The notes: generated by a model from the sequence alone, not told the origin. Counted from the stretch's first letter, positions 31,555-41,039 are shown. The stretch is DNA of 64,000 nucleotides from Calditrichales bacterium MX18-03 (GCA_021083345.1 JAJGRE010000001.1:930001-994000); one strand, 5' to 3'. Numbers and translations: made by a program.

Positions 31555-33309
31555 CTAGTCCAGCCTGACAGCTTTGAATTTGCACACTTCCAGGCACTTG
31601 CCGCATTTGATGCACTTTCCGCCGTCGATGGTATGGGCCTGCTTCTTTTCGCCGGATATTGCGGCCACCGGGCATTTTCTTGAGCATAGACCGCAGCCGA
31701 TACAGCTTTCGGCATCGATGGTATAGGTCAACAGGTTCTTGCAGCTCTTTGCCGGGCATTTTTTATCCTTGATATGGGCGATGTATTCGTCCTTAAAATA
31801 TTTCAATGTTGTCAAAACCGGATTGGGAGCCGTCTGACCGAGACCGCACAGGGATCCATCCTTTACAGAGAGCGCCAGCTCTTCCAGTTCTTCCAGGTCA
31901 GTTTCCTGCCCTTTTCCGTCGCAGATCCGTTCCAGTATCTCCAGCATCCGCTTGGTTCCGATACGGCAATATATGCACTTCCCGCAGGATTCCTTACAGG
32001 TGAAGTCCAGGAAGAACCTTGCCATATCCACCATACAGGTGTCCTCATCCATGACGACCATACCGCCGGAGCCCATGATGGCACCGGTCTTTGTGATGGA
32101 CTCGTAGTCAACGGGTGTATCCAGGAGCGCTGCCGGAATGCAGCCGCCGGAAGGACCTCCCATCTGCACGGCTTTGAATTGCTTATCCGCCTTGATTCCG
32201 CCGCCTATGTCATAGATAACCTCTCTCAGCGGCATGCCCATGGGTACTTCCACGAGACCGCCGTTCTTGATCTTGCCTGCCAGGGCAAACACTTTCGTGC
32301 CCTTGCTCTTTTCGGTGCCGAGGGCGGCATACTCGCTTCCGCCGTTCAGCATGATCCAGGGCACGTTGGCGAAGGTTTCAACGTTGTTGATATTGGTGGG
32401 CTTTGCGAAGTAACCGGACTGCGCAGGGAACGGCGGCTTAAGCCGCGGCATGCCCCTTTCGCCTTCCAGTGAGGCGATGAGCGCCGTTTCTTCACCGCAT
32501 ACGAAAGCACCTGCGCCCTTCTTGATCCGGATGCTGAAATTGAAGCCGCTGCCCATGATATTGCTGCCCAGCATGTTGCGGCTTACCGCCTGCTCTATGG
32601 CTATTTCCAAACGCTCAATCGCCAGCGGATACTCGGCGCGCACGTAAATGATACCTTCATTTGCACCAATGGCATATCCCGAAATCGCCATACCTTCCAG
32701 CACTGCATGAGGGTCACCTTCCAGAACGCTTCTGTCCATGAATGCACCTGGATCTCCTTCGTCAGCATTGCATACGATGTATTTGATGTCACCCTTGGAC
32801 TGCCTTGCCGCATTCCATTTGAACCAGGTGGGAAAGCCGGCGCCGCCCCTGCCCCTGAGCCCTGATGTCTTGATCTCCTCAATGACCTGCTCCGGTGTCA
32901 TGGTATCCAGTATCTTCTTCAAGCCCATGTAGCCGTCATTGGTCAGATATGCATCGATGTCTTCCGGATCGATGTGTCCGCAGTTCTTCAAAGCGATCCG
33001 CACCTGCTTCTCCATCAGAGGATTCGGTTTTTTTGAGCTGGAAATGATATAGTGCTCTAAGGGCTTGCCATTCACTACATGGGATGTAATGATCTCCTCT
33101 GCGATTGCTTCTGTCACATTGCCGTAGGTATAGATCTCATCCCCGTCGATCAGGTCCAGTATCGGCTCATAAAAGCACATCCCAATGCAGCCTGCAGATT
33201 CTATCTCGATTTTGATGCCCTGATGGGCTGTTTCCTTCTTCAGAAGCTCCATCACCTTTTTCCCGCCCGATGCGATGCCGCAGCTTCCAAGACCAATTCT
33301 AAGCTTCAT
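31555..33309 (-). CDS. NuoF/HydB-type flavoprotein subunit (StnB-like)
   Basis: 584 residues with the start at ATGAAGCTTAG, behind AGAGGG; 14 upstream codons in frame are unsupported. An N-terminal thioredoxin-like 2Fe-2S domain (about 1-85), the FMN/NADH core with GRGGAGFPTWFKW (near 155), the SLBB domain, the 4Fe-4S site CGKCIYCRIGTKRM and two C-terminal 4Fe-4S motifs all match HydB-like subunits. It overlaps the NuoE gene by 11 bases and is 18 bases before the StnA-like gene. It provides NAD(H) binding and the FMN, probably the bifurcating site. Confidence 0.88.
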   Translation of the reverse strand: MKLRIGLGSCGIASGGKKVMELLKKETAHQGIKIEIESAGCIGMCFYEPILDLIDGDEIYTYGNVTEAIAEEIITSHVVNGKPLEHYIISSSKKPNPLMEKQVRIALKNCGHIDPEDIDAYLTNDGYMGLKKILDTMTPEQVIEEIKTSGLRGRGGAGFPTWFKWNAARQSKGDIKYIVCNADEGDPGAFMDRSVLEGDPHAVLEGMAISGYAIGANEGIIYVRAEYPLAIERLEIAIEQAVSRNMLGSNIMGSGFNFSIRIKKGAGAFVCGEETALIASLEGERGMPRLKPPFPAQSGYFAKPTNINNVETFANVPWIMLNGGSEYAALGTEKSKGTKVFALAGKIKNGGLVEVPMGMPLREVIYDIGGGIKADKQFKAVQMGGPSGGCIPAALLDTPVDYESITKTGAIMGSGGMVVMDEDTCMVDMARFFLDFTCKESCGKCIYCRIGTKRMLEILERICDGKGQETDLEELEELALSVKDGSLCGLGQTAPNPVLTTLKYFKDEYIAHIKDKKCPAKSCKNLLTYTIDAESCIGCGLCSRKCPVAAISGEKKQAHTIDGGKCIKCGKCLEVCKFKAVRLD

Positions 33310-33835
33310 GATTTGCACCCTCTTTTTCCTTTTTGTAGATGTCCCTGACAATCTGTCTCGCAGAATCCGGCGTCAGCTTTCCGTAGGCCTCGCCGTCTAT
33401 CATGATAACGGGAGCCAGACTGCAGCACCCCAGGCAGGCCACATCTTCCAACGTAAACATGCCGTCTTCAGTGGTGTCTCCGGGGCTTATGCCCAGCTCT
33501 TCGCACAATGCCGAGCTCACTGCCTTTGAGCCATTTACATGACAGGCGGTCCCCTGGCATTGCAGAATGATATGCCTTCCAACAGGCTTCAGCCTGAACT
33601 GCGTGTAAAATGTAGCAATCCCGTAAACCTTTGCCCTTTTTACACCTGTCCTGTCTGCAATTGTCCTCAGTACGTCAAGAGAGAGATAACCATATAAGTC
33701 CTGTGCCTTCTGCAGGATGCTGATGACGCTTCCTGCCTTGCCTTCATATTCCCTGAATACGGGATCAAGGCGGCTCAAATCTGCTTCCTTTTCAGAAAAT
33801 CCTTGTTCCATTTTCTTTTCACAACCATCACACAT
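33299..33835 (-). CDS. NuoE/HydC-type [2Fe-2S] subunit (StnC-like)
   Basis: 178 residues from ATGTGTGATGG, 6-7 bases after GAGGTG; an upstream ATG adds 15 residues without a good site. The thioredoxin-like 2Fe-2S ligands are CQGTAC and CLGCC, preceded by the usual helical N-terminal domain. An extra N-terminal CDGC pair precedes the family core. First gene of the three-gene complex that transfers electrons with the NuoF-type and StnA-like subunits. Confidence 0.88.
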   Translation of the reverse strand: MCDGCEKKMEQGFSEKEADLSRLDPVFREYEGKAGSVISILQKAQDLYGYLSLDVLRTIADRTGVKRAKVYGIATFYTQFRLKPVGRHIILQCQGTACHVNGSKAVSSALCEELGISPGDTTEDGMFTLEDVACLGCCSLAPVIMIDGEAYGKLTPDSARQIVRDIYKKEKEGANHEA

Positions 33836-33893
33836 TGCATTCACCTCATTTACATTAAGTTGTTCCCTAATCCTGTGCATTCGGGACCAAATG

Positions 33894-33931
33894 AAAAGCT
33901 GCCCGTAGAAAAAATGATGCGAGCAGCTTTT
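33894..33931. terminator. Hairpin between the small Cys-rich gene and the StnC-like gene
   Basis: AAAAGCTGC (33894-33902) pairs with GCAGCTTTT (33923-33931), 20-base loop. On the minus strand only four T follow, so partial read-through into the complex genes is possible. Confidence 0.5.
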
Positions 33932-33954
33932 TGTTCTGTTTGATCTGAATATCT

Positions 33955-34146
33955 TTACACCGCTAAAGCTTCATAGGACTCATATCTTTCCTGAGCTGCC
34001 ATGCTGATCAGGAAACCAAGGTAATTATCATCCTTGCAAGGGAACTCGGTGTCGGCTTTTGCTTCGTCCACTGCAAACATACAGTTTTCAAACTGGCAGG
34101 TCTCACCTTTTTGTTTATAATATGTGCAATACTTACAGTTCATCAC
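33955..34146 (-). CDS. Small cysteine-rich protein, unknown function
   Basis: 63 residues (GTG or the following ATG as start, GGAG 7-10 bases upstream). Six cysteines, in the pattern CKYC near the N-terminus, C-x4-C (CQFENC) and one more near residue 37, suggest zinc or Fe-S binding. I do not recognise the family. It lies downstream of a Rex-like site and of the 20-bp motif also found before hydABC, and upstream of the Stn-like genes with only a weak hairpin between. Confidence 0.6.
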   Translation of the reverse strand: MMNCKYCTYYKQKGETCQFENCMFAVDEAKADTEFPCKDDNYLGFLISMAAQERYESYEALAV

Positions 34147-34236
34147 TGATTCACTCCTTTCTCACTTAAAAAAGTTTAAATTCATTTTTAAAGCATGCTA
34201 TACGATCTGTTCTATCAACTGGTTTCCCTAAACGCC

Positions 34237-34254
34237 TTGTTAATTGTTTGTCAA
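34237..34254. promoter_or_regulatory. Rex-like operator upstream of the small Cys-rich/Stn-like genes
   Basis: TTGTTAATTGTTTGTCAA matches the clostridial Rex consensus TTGTTAA-N4-TTAACAA at 12 of 14 positions. On the minus strand it contains TTGACA, a good -35 hexamer. Confidence 0.55.
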
Positions 34255-34328
34255 CTTTATTGTAACCCCACGGAAGCACCCTTTCAATCAAGATAAGTAT
34301 GCAAGTTGCTGCTTCCATGTCATGCATT

Positions 34329-34348
34329 TATTATTAGATACGGTTTTT
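34329..34348 (-). promoter_or_regulatory. Shared 20-bp motif, copy A
   Basis: Plus strand TATTATTAGATACGGTTTTT; identical at 19 of 20 positions to 55576-55595 before hydABC. It lies 75 bp from the Rex-like site, compared with 76 bp there. It contains TATCTAAT on the minus strand, also present in the unpaired segment of the putative guide RNA. Confidence 0.5.
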
Positions 34349-34359
34349 ATAGTATGAAA

Positions 34360-34401
34360 AAAGCGGGTAAATGCGCCGTAGACAGCGTATTTACCCGCTT
34401 T
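34360..34401 (-). terminator. Terminator of the sugar transport operon (after rhaM)
   Basis: AAAGCGGGTAAAT and ATTTACCCGCTTT form a 13-bp stem; the minus strand continues with TTTTTTC. Confidence 0.85.
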
Positions 34402-34418
34402 ATGAGGTTTTAGAATAT

Positions 34419-34742
34419 CTAATCACAGTGGAATACCTCTTCCATAGAGGCCCACCATTCTCCTTCTTTTCTTGTTTCAATGGGGTCCTGGCAAGGCTTG
34501 CACACCTCCCACCATTTTTGCGTGGTTGGGTCTGCCGCCATTTTTGCCATATCGCCTTCATAATCCGTACCCATGTATTCAAAGTAGCTGAAAAGAAAGT
34601 TGTCTTTGAAATAGATGGAATAGTTCCTGATATTGCAATCCCGGATCATCTTCAATACATCCGGCCATACGGCAGCATGCAGCGCTTTATATTCCTCAAG
34701 CTTTTCGGGCCTTATACCGATTAAGGATCCATACCGCTTCAT
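34419..34742 (-). CDS. rhaM: L-rhamnose mutarotase
   Basis: 107 residues of the RhaM/RhaU (DUF718) family, which interconverts alpha and beta anomers of L-rhamnose and can act on L-fucose. HAAVWPDV near residue 22, the central YFEYMG and the Trp-Trp pair WWEVC are the family marks. Start ATGAAGCGG, 7 bases after AAGGAG. Last gene of the ABC transporter operon, 16 bases after the UroD-like gene. Confidence 0.88.
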   Translation of the reverse strand: MKRYGSLIGIRPEKLEEYKALHAAVWPDVLKMIRDCNIRNYSIYFKDNFLFSYFEYMGTDYEGDMAKMAADPTTQKWWEVCKPCQDPIETRKEGEWWASMEEVFHCD

Positions 34743-34758
34743 ATTCATTCTCCTTACA

Positions 34759-35916
34759 TTATAGTTCTTCCAGCTCTTTCTGAATCCGCTGGATGTTCAA
34801 AGGATAATTTCCATATTCACGCAATATCTCGATGGCAAGCTTATAGCTTTCTGGTGCCACACCGCTGCTGACGGAGTGATCTGACTGAAAAATCCATCCG
34901 CCGTTTTTACCGGCCTGCATTTTATAGAGCAGTTCTTTTTTGATGACCTTTGGATCGCCGCTTTCCAATGCCCTGACGTCGATATTCCCCACAAATGACA
35001 GCCTTTTTGCGTAGTTTTCCTTCAATTTCACAACGTCCAGGCCCGCTTTTACTTCCAGCGGATTGTATGAATCGAGGCCGATCTCCACCATATCTTCGTA
35101 TATTTTTGTTGCGTTGCCGCATCCATGGTATACAATCATCAGTCCATGCTCATGGCATAAATCGATCAAGGCTTTGACATGGGGCTTGAATACTTTTCTC
35201 CATAGCTCCGGACTGAACAGCATGCCATTTTTGTATGCCACGTCTCCCCAGATGTACATTCCCGAGAGCCGTCCCTTTCCAGCCTCTATCTGTGCCCGGC
35301 AGAATTCTAATGCAAAGGTCCCGATGCGGTCAACAAAGTTTTTCAGGAGCTCCGGTTCCTCCATCATCCAATACATGGCATTTTCCGTTCCGATGACGCG
35401 CCAGAGGTACTCATAAGGCTCGCACACCGAGCCGAATACGGCAAAATCTTCCGCATAGGCGTTTACACGTTCATCCCATGCCGGTATATCCCTTAACAAA
35501 GCATCCCCCACACAGTTGATCTGGTCATCCCCCCCCATGTAAAAACGTCTCGGATCTGCCGGATCATCAAAAATGAAGCTTTCCAGCTCTTCCGGCGTCT
35601 TGATGGAAAAGCTCTCATAATGAGGCATCACGACGGTTCCGGAGCGCTTGATGGTTGCTTCAAACCCTGTCCTTATGACAATGTCTTCACCTTTCTGCTC
35701 CAGGATTTCAAAGGGCTTGATATGGGGATCCATATTGGGTGTAATGACGATATAGTCCAGATCGAAGTAGCGGTACGGATCAAAATCCTGCCCCCACTTC
35801 TCCCTGGCATTTCTCATAAAGCCGGTCCAGAAGAAATCACCCACAGGAATGCGGTCATGTTCTTCATGATTCAATGCTTTCCTCAATCTCAGCTTTTTCT
35901 CTTCACTGCGTGCCAT
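34759..35916 (-). CDS. UroD-superfamily protein 1
   Basis: 385 residues of the uroporphyrinogen decarboxylase/MtaA superfamily. The start is placed at ATGGCACGC, since the 21 preceding codons lack a site. Near residue 265 it carries YHGCGNA, the H-x-C-G segment that in MtaA-type methyltransferases helps bind zinc. This argues for a methyl-transfer or related function rather than haem synthesis. It sits between the sugar-binding protein and rhaM in an operon with LacI-type operators. Two related proteins are encoded nearby (41272-42399 and 43460-44518). No corrinoid protein is adjacent, so the substrate is open. Confidence 0.75.
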   Translation of the reverse strand: MARSEEKKLRLRKALNHEEHDRIPVGDFFWTGFMRNAREKWGQDFDPYRYFDLDYIVITPNMDPHIKPFEILEQKGEDIVIRTGFEATIKRSGTVVMPHYESFSIKTPEELESFIFDDPADPRRFYMGGDDQINCVGDALLRDIPAWDERVNAYAEDFAVFGSVCEPYEYLWRVIGTENAMYWMMEEPELLKNFVDRIGTFALEFCRAQIEAGKGRLSGMYIWGDVAYKNGMLFSPELWRKVFKPHVKALIDLCHEHGLMIVYHGCGNATKIYEDMVEIGLDSYNPLEVKAGLDVVKLKENYAKRLSFVGNIDVRALESGDPKVIKKELLYKMQAGKNGGWIFQSDHSVSSGVAPESYKLAIEILREYGNYPLNIQRIQKELEEL

Positions 35917-36030
35917 TCCTTGCACCTTCCTTCCTATAATCCTCTTGCTGCAGCAATGCCTGCAGAAGTGAGAAGCCACGAGCCATAAGCCCGCGGCTCC
36001 CCATCCTTGACTGTTCAGATTAAACTTATA

Positions 36031-37236
36031 CTACCATTGAGCAGGCATATAGTTGTCAACATCATCCTTTGTGATAACATGCTTCGGCAGATAACGGACC
36101 GGCTCTACTTCTTTACCGTTGAACCAGTCGGCTGCCATCAGCACCGGAACAGCACCGTCAGCCTCTGCGGACTGATAAGTAATGGCATTGATATTTCCAG
36201 CTTTTACACCGTCCATACCAACCTTGCTGTTACCTGCTGCATACACGACGATATCCGTCCTGTTTGCCTTCTTCAACGCTTCTGCAATACCGATTGCCTG
36301 GGCAGAGTCGTCTGCTGCAACGATACCCTTCAGCTTGGGACCAAACTTGGTGATCCAGTCGGAAACAACCTGCATGGTCTTTTCTGCTTCAAAGCCGGGC
36401 GCCTGCATATCCAGGACTTCCATCTTCGGTGCTATCTTCTTAAGCTCTGTAATAGGTCCATAGGTTCTTGCAAAGAACGGTGATCCGCCCGGCGCATGTC
36501 TTATGTAAGCAATGCCGCCTTCGTTGTTCAGAGTCTTTGCCAAATGCTGTGCAAGCAATCTGAACTGACCCCAATCGTCAGGTCCGGTCCAGCCGATAAC
36601 ATATTTCATACCTTCGTCTTCAGGAAGCATGTTGCTGGCGATGCAGGGGATTCCTGCCTGGTTGATCTTCCTGAACTGCTGAACGGCTGCTTTTGCATCC
36701 AGGGGTACCAATATGATCATATCCGGCTTTGAGTTGATGGCCTGGTCGATCATCTGATTCTGTACATTCAGGTCCCAGTTGGGGGACATGACTTTAAGGT
36801 CCATCTTATAAGCCTCTGCCAATTTCTTGGCGCCGTTGCTGTAGGCTGTCAGATACGGGTGGTCCCCATTAATGATGGTGACAACCTTTTTGCCTATAGC
36901 GCCGTTTGCCGGTGATTTGGGAATATTGATCTTTTCTGCACTCCAGCCTGCGAATTCCATATCATACCAGTGCAGGGCGTCTTCTTCCGGAAGAGCAGCC
37001 GGGTCAGCGGGTCTTGCGGGTATCTCTTTCTTTTCCATCGGAAGGATAAGCGGTTGTCCGTCAGTGCCTTTTAATGTAGAGATATCAATTGCCAGTGAAT
37101 CTTCCAGGTTCTTTTTATTCGGGTCTTCTGCAGTTGTTGCGGCAGGTGCCTCTGCCGGTGCCGGTGCAGCACAGCCTGCAAAAAGAGATGCCACCATTGT
37201 CAACACGAGTAATAGAACTAAAGACTTCTTTAACAT
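36031..37236 (-). CDS. Sugar ABC transporter substrate-binding lipoprotein (RbsB-like)
   Basis: 401 residues: lipoprotein signal (lipobox LFAGCAA, Cys22), an Ala/Pro linker, an unusual extension of about 90 residues, then a type I periplasmic-binding fold from GKKVVTIING near residue 115. The later parts (VPLDAKAAVQQ, AADDSAQAIGIAEAL) match ribose/rhamnose-type binding proteins. It binds a sugar outside the membrane for the two permeases and ATPase encoded upstream in the operon. The RhaM, FucI and RhaB homologues in the same regulon suggest L-fucose or L-rhamnose. Confidence 0.88.
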   Translation of the reverse strand: MLKKSLVLLLVLTMVASLFAGCAAPAPAEAPAATTAEDPNKKNLEDSLAIDISTLKGTDGQPLILPMEKKEIPARPADPAALPEEDALHWYDMEFAGWSAEKINIPKSPANGAIGKKVVTIINGDHPYLTAYSNGAKKLAEAYKMDLKVMSPNWDLNVQNQMIDQAINSKPDMIILVPLDAKAAVQQFRKINQAGIPCIASNMLPEDEGMKYVIGWTGPDDWGQFRLLAQHLAKTLNNEGGIAYIRHAPGGSPFFARTYGPITELKKIAPKMEVLDMQAPGFEAEKTMQVVSDWITKFGPKLKGIVAADDSAQAIGIAEALKKANRTDIVVYAAGNSKVGMDGVKAGNINAITYQSAEADGAVPVLMAADWFNGKEVEPVRYLPKHVITKDDVDNYMPAQW

Positions 37237-37276
37237 GATTCGCTCCTCCTACAATTTTATTTTATTTTGAACAACC

Positions 37277-37308
37277 GCCGCATGCTTAGTACTGTCCCCG
37301 CATGCGGC
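37277..37308 (-). terminator. Intercistronic hairpin before the binding-protein gene
   Basis: GCCGCATGC and GCATGCGGC, 9-bp stem with a 14-base loop, between the permease stop and the binding-protein start. It may protect or separately set the level of the binding-protein mRNA. Confidence 0.45.
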
Positions 37309-37398
37309 TTACCAGTGAGACCGCTGACCATCCAACCTCCTTCCTCATTTTTGGACATTATCTGAAATATTGCAGCCGCCGTTTTAGCGATGGCTGTG

Positions 37399-38430
37399 CT
37401 AAATCTTCTTAAATCTTCCGTCTTCAAGCTCCTTAAGCAGCTCCGGGCGCTGGCCTCTCAGCCTATCCTGCTTGTAAAGCGCAAAGGCTTCATACAGGAC
37501 GACGATTGCCAGTACCAGTCCGCTGGCAAATATCTGAACTTCATACCCTGTGCCAAAGCAGTTCAAGCCGTTGAATAAGGTTCCAAGTGCGATAACCGCT
37601 ACTGCACTCTTGACAATACTACCTTTGCCGCCGGCCATGGAGGTTCCGCCGATGATAGTAGCAGCCAGCACGATCATCAGGGGACTGACACCCTTTTCTC
37701 CCATATTGGGGACTGCGGAGCTGATGCTGATGGAGAACAGGGCGCCTCCCAATGCAGCCATCAGTGCAGAAATGGTAAAGGCATTGATCAGATACCGGTC
37801 GGTGTTGAAGCCGGCCAGCCAAGCCGTTTCCTTGTTGCCCCCTACCATGTAGAAGCCTTTTCCGTATGGTGTCCTGGTAAGGAATACCTCGAACAGGGCA
37901 ACAGCGATGACTGTAATCAAAACCCTCGGGGGCAGCAGCGGAATCACTGCTTTATCAATCCAGTCCGCCAGTGCAAAATCCGTTACATTGATTGACGAAC
38001 CATGACTGTACATATAGATGATGCCTTGCACGATGGTCATCGTTCCCAGGGTGACGATAAAGGAATGGATCTTCGCCTTTGCCACAAGCAGGCCGTTGAT
38101 GATACCGACGATCCCGCCGGCCAATACCGCTGCAATAAGGCTGACCGTCCAGCCGAATCTCGGCTGCATCCCGATGACCAGGATGGCTCCAAGGTTCAGG
38201 GTGGAAGCAACGGACAGATCCATATGCCCGCATATCATGACGATGGTGAAGCCGATTGCCACCATCATCCCCAGGCTGGCGCCGCGCAGTATATTCGTCA
38301 GATTGAACAGATTGAAAAAGTTGGGTGCGAAGGCAGTAGCCAGCAGGAATACAACAATGAAGATCAAATATATCCGATTGTTGTCAATCCACTTTGAGAT
38401 GTTTTTACTTCTTATAATATTAAGCATCAT
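37399..38430 (-). CDS. Sugar ABC transporter permease (RbsC-like) 2
   Basis: 343 residues, about 8-10 membrane helices, BPD_transp_2 family. Family segments GATIIGGTSMAGGKGSIVKS (near residue 255) and GHMDLSVAS (near residue 68) are present. It overlaps the first permease gene by 11 bases. It forms the channel with the other permease for import of a pentose or deoxyhexose. Confidence 0.88.
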   Translation of the reverse strand: MMLNIIRSKNISKWIDNNRIYLIFIVVFLLATAFAPNFFNLFNLTNILRGASLGMMVAIGFTIVMICGHMDLSVASTLNLGAILVIGMQPRFGWTVSLIAAVLAGGIVGIINGLLVAKAKIHSFIVTLGTMTIVQGIIYMYSHGSSINVTDFALADWIDKAVIPLLPPRVLITVIAVALFEVFLTRTPYGKGFYMVGGNKETAWLAGFNTDRYLINAFTISALMAALGGALFSISISSAVPNMGEKGVSPLMIVLAATIIGGTSMAGGKGSIVKSAVAVIALGTLFNGLNCFGTGYEVQIFASGLVLAIVVLYEAFALYKQDRLRGQRPELLKELEDGRFKKI

Positions 38431-39442
38431 CTCTCCCCAGCTTTCTTAAAGATTTGGCATTTATGCCGACAACGATAATAAATATAATGCCCTTGACGAT
38501 GGCCTGAGAAAAAGTATCGACGCCGATCAATGTCATAATGTTGCTCAGCAGGCCCAGCGTGAATACGCCGCCCAGCACCCCGATAGCGTTGCCTCTCCCC
38601 CCGGCCAAGGTCATACCGCCCAGTACAATGGCCGTAACCGCATTGAAATCGTAACCGATTCCATTGTAGTAGGCACCTACCTTTGCCAGAGAGGTGAGAA
38701 AAATTCCGCCGATGGAAGTTGTAACCGATGACAGGATAAAGGCGAGGCCAACCGTTCTGCTGACATTTACCCCGGTCATTTTCGCTGCTTCATAATTTGA
38801 GCCAATCAGCTTCAGCTGCAGCCCGAATTTTGTCTTTGTCAACAGAATCTGGCCGATGATGACAACGATGAACATGACCAATACCATAAGCGGCAGACTG
38901 CCGAATACATTCATTCTTGAAAGGTTCACAAAGATCTGTCCGGCTACATTACCCTTGGATTCGACATCGGGGTATATCTGATTCCCGCTGTAAGCCCAAC
39001 GGATAAAGCCATTCATGACAAACGCCACGGCCAGGGTCCATATGATGGGATTGGCTCTGAGCTTTCCTATGACAAAAGCGTTTACCAGGCCGATGGACAG
39101 CCCGGCTGCTATACCCAGCAGGATGCTGATGACGATGCCGTATTTCACCGCTCCTACAGCAATGATGCCGGAGAATGCCATGATCACTGGAACGGACATG
39201 TCTGCAAAATGGCCGCTGTAGGTGATAAAGGATACACCTACGGCAACAATGCCCAACATGGCAACCGCCTGTATGATATTCATGAAGTTGCTGACTGTCA
39301 GGAATTTGTCGGAAATCAGTGTTCCGAAAGCAATAAAGAGGATGACCATAAAATAGACGCCGAACTTATTGAGCCATAAATTCCATTTTGCATGCTTGGA
39401 GCTTCGTCTATCCAGCTTGGTGCTCATATTTTCAGTTGACAT
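38420..39442 (-). CDS. Sugar ABC transporter permease (RbsC-like) 1
   Basis: 340 residues, same family as its downstream neighbour, with GHFADMSVPV and LGGMTLAGGRGNAIGV as the conserved loops. About nine membrane helices. Start ATG behind GGGGGA, overlapping the ATPase stop by 11 bases. Two different permeases rather than a homodimer fits rhamnose- or autoinducer-2-type importers. Confidence 0.88.
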   Translation of the reverse strand: MSTENMSTKLDRRSSKHAKWNLWLNKFGVYFMVILFIAFGTLISDKFLTVSNFMNIIQAVAMLGIVAVGVSFITYSGHFADMSVPVIMAFSGIIAVGAVKYGIVISILLGIAAGLSIGLVNAFVIGKLRANPIIWTLAVAFVMNGFIRWAYSGNQIYPDVESKGNVAGQIFVNLSRMNVFGSLPLMVLVMFIVVIIGQILLTKTKFGLQLKLIGSNYEAAKMTGVNVSRTVGLAFILSSVTTSIGGIFLTSLAKVGAYYNGIGYDFNAVTAIVLGGMTLAGGRGNAIGVLGGVFTLGLLSNIMTLIGVDTFSQAIVKGIIFIIVVGINAKSLRKLGRDDA

Positions 39443-40952
39443 TCACGAATCCCCCTTCCCCGTTGGCCGCCAGCAAAACCGTTTCTTCATTAAACTCCCC
39501 TTTGTTCATTTCCCCGATAAGGTGTCCCTTTCTCATGATGACGACCCGGTCCGACATGGCCACCAGCTCCGGCAGGTCGGATGAAATCAGTATGACGGCG
39601 TTGCCTTGTCCTGCCAGTTTCTCAATGGCCTGGTGTATGATCATCTTGGCCCCGATGTCCACCCCTCTGGTTGGTTCATCCAGTATCAGCACCTTGGGGG
39701 ATATGGAGAGCCATTTTGAAAGCAGCACTTTTTGCTGGTTGCCGCCCGACAGGTTGCCTACCGTTCTGGAGGGATCCGGCGGATAGATCTGCAGATCACT
39801 GATCAGCCTGTCAAGTACGGGCTTGTCATCCTTTCCTGAGTAGAAGAAGTTTTTTGTATGTTTGGGGATCAATGCTGCCAAGGCATTTTCTCCCACTGTA
39901 AGCCTTAATGCCAGGCCTTGGGTCTTCCGGTTCTCAGTAAGATAGGCAACACCGGCTTCAAGGGCCTGCCCCATATTCTTATGTGCCAGTTTCTGACCTT
40001 TTAAGTGAATCTCACCTTCATCGATTGGATCTGCTCCGCAGATGGACCGGCCCAATTCACTGCGCCCCGCCCCGGCCAGTCCGTATAATCCCAGTATTTC
40101 ACCGGCTCTTACATTGAAGGAGACATCATGAAAAAATCCGTACCTGCTCAAGTGCTCTGCCCTCAACATTTCCTCTCCAAGGTGGGTGCTCCTGCTGCTA
40201 TAGAATTCCGATACCGAACGGCCCACCATCAGTTCCACCAATTTACCCGCATTGACCTCTTCTATCTCATAGGTACCTACTCTTTTCCCATCCCGCATCA
40301 CCGTCACTCTATCCGCCACCCTGAATATCTCCGGCAGGTGGTGAGAAATATAAATGATGGCCAGACCTTGCTTCTTCAGGCTGTCTATGATCTTGAAAAG
40401 CCTTTCCACTTCTTCCCTGGAAAGTGCCGAAGTGGGTTCATCCATTACCAGTATGCAGGGATTGTTTCCCAGAGCTTTTGCTATTTCTACCAGCTGTGCT
40501 TCATGCTGGCTGATATCTTTAACGGGCATAAGGGGGTCAAGGTGCTCCAGCCCCACCCTTTTCAACCTGTCACGGGTCCTTTCAACCATCGCCTTCCTAT
40601 CGACAAAAATACCCTTCGTGGGAAGATTTCCTACCAGTACATTTTCTGCGATGCTCAGTGAAAGAGCCAAGCTTAGTTCCTGATAGATCATTTCGATTCC
40701 GTTTTCTTTCGCGATGGATGGGGAAGACAGTCGGACTTCTTTCCCGTTGATGCAGATTTCTCCGGTATAGTCGCTGAAAGAACCGGCAATCATCTTCATC
40801 AATGTTGATTTTCCGGCACCGTTTTCTCCGATCAATGCATGAACCTCACCGGAACAGACTTCAAAATCAACACCGTCAACAGCAAGAGTACCCGGATATC
40901 TTTTACTCACATGATTCATCGAAAGTGCTAACCCAGATTTGTTTTCTCCCAC
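39432..40952 (-). CDS. Sugar ABC transporter ATPase (RbsA-like, two domains)
   Basis: 506 residues with two ABC domains. The first has Walker A GENGAGKST near residue 42 and Walker B LVMDEPTSA. The second has a degenerate Walker A (GLAGAGRSE) but an intact signature LSGGNQQKV and ILDEPTRGVD. This is normal for RbsA/MglA-type proteins. First gene of the operon, behind a LacI-type operator pair. Confidence 0.92.
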   Translation of the reverse strand: MGENKSGLALSMNHVSKRYPGTLAVDGVDFEVCSGEVHALIGENGAGKSTLMKMIAGSFSDYTGEICINGKEVRLSSPSIAKENGIEMIYQELSLALSLSIAENVLVGNLPTKGIFVDRKAMVERTRDRLKRVGLEHLDPLMPVKDISQHEAQLVEIAKALGNNPCILVMDEPTSALSREEVERLFKIIDSLKKQGLAIIYISHHLPEIFRVADRVTVMRDGKRVGTYEIEEVNAGKLVELMVGRSVSEFYSSRSTHLGEEMLRAEHLSRYGFFHDVSFNVRAGEILGLYGLAGAGRSELGRSICGADPIDEGEIHLKGQKLAHKNMGQALEAGVAYLTENRKTQGLALRLTVGENALAALIPKHTKNFFYSGKDDKPVLDRLISDLQIYPPDPSRTVGNLSGGNQQKVLLSKWLSISPKVLILDEPTRGVDIGAKMIIHQAIEKLAGQGNAVILISSDLPELVAMSDRVVIMRKGHLIGEMNKGEFNEETVLLAANGEGGFVNVN

Positions 40953-41031
40953 TAAAAAAACCTCCTTATGCCGGCTTCTGCTTTTTTGATGGCTGTTTCA
41001 GAAAATAAATATTTGTATTTGTCAGATAATT

Positions 41032-41039
41032 AAACGTTT
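41032..41039. promoter_or_regulatory. LacI-type operator 1 (AAACGTTT)
   Basis: AATTAAACGTTTTG; downstream member of a pair flanking the start of transcription of the ABC operon. Confidence 0.65.

Noticed and set aside
34416-34423. Third TATCTAAT, overlapping the rhaM stop codon, as a guide target
   Set aside because: It lacks the rest of the 20-bp motif and lies at a gene end; one or two chance 8-mers are expected in a window this size.
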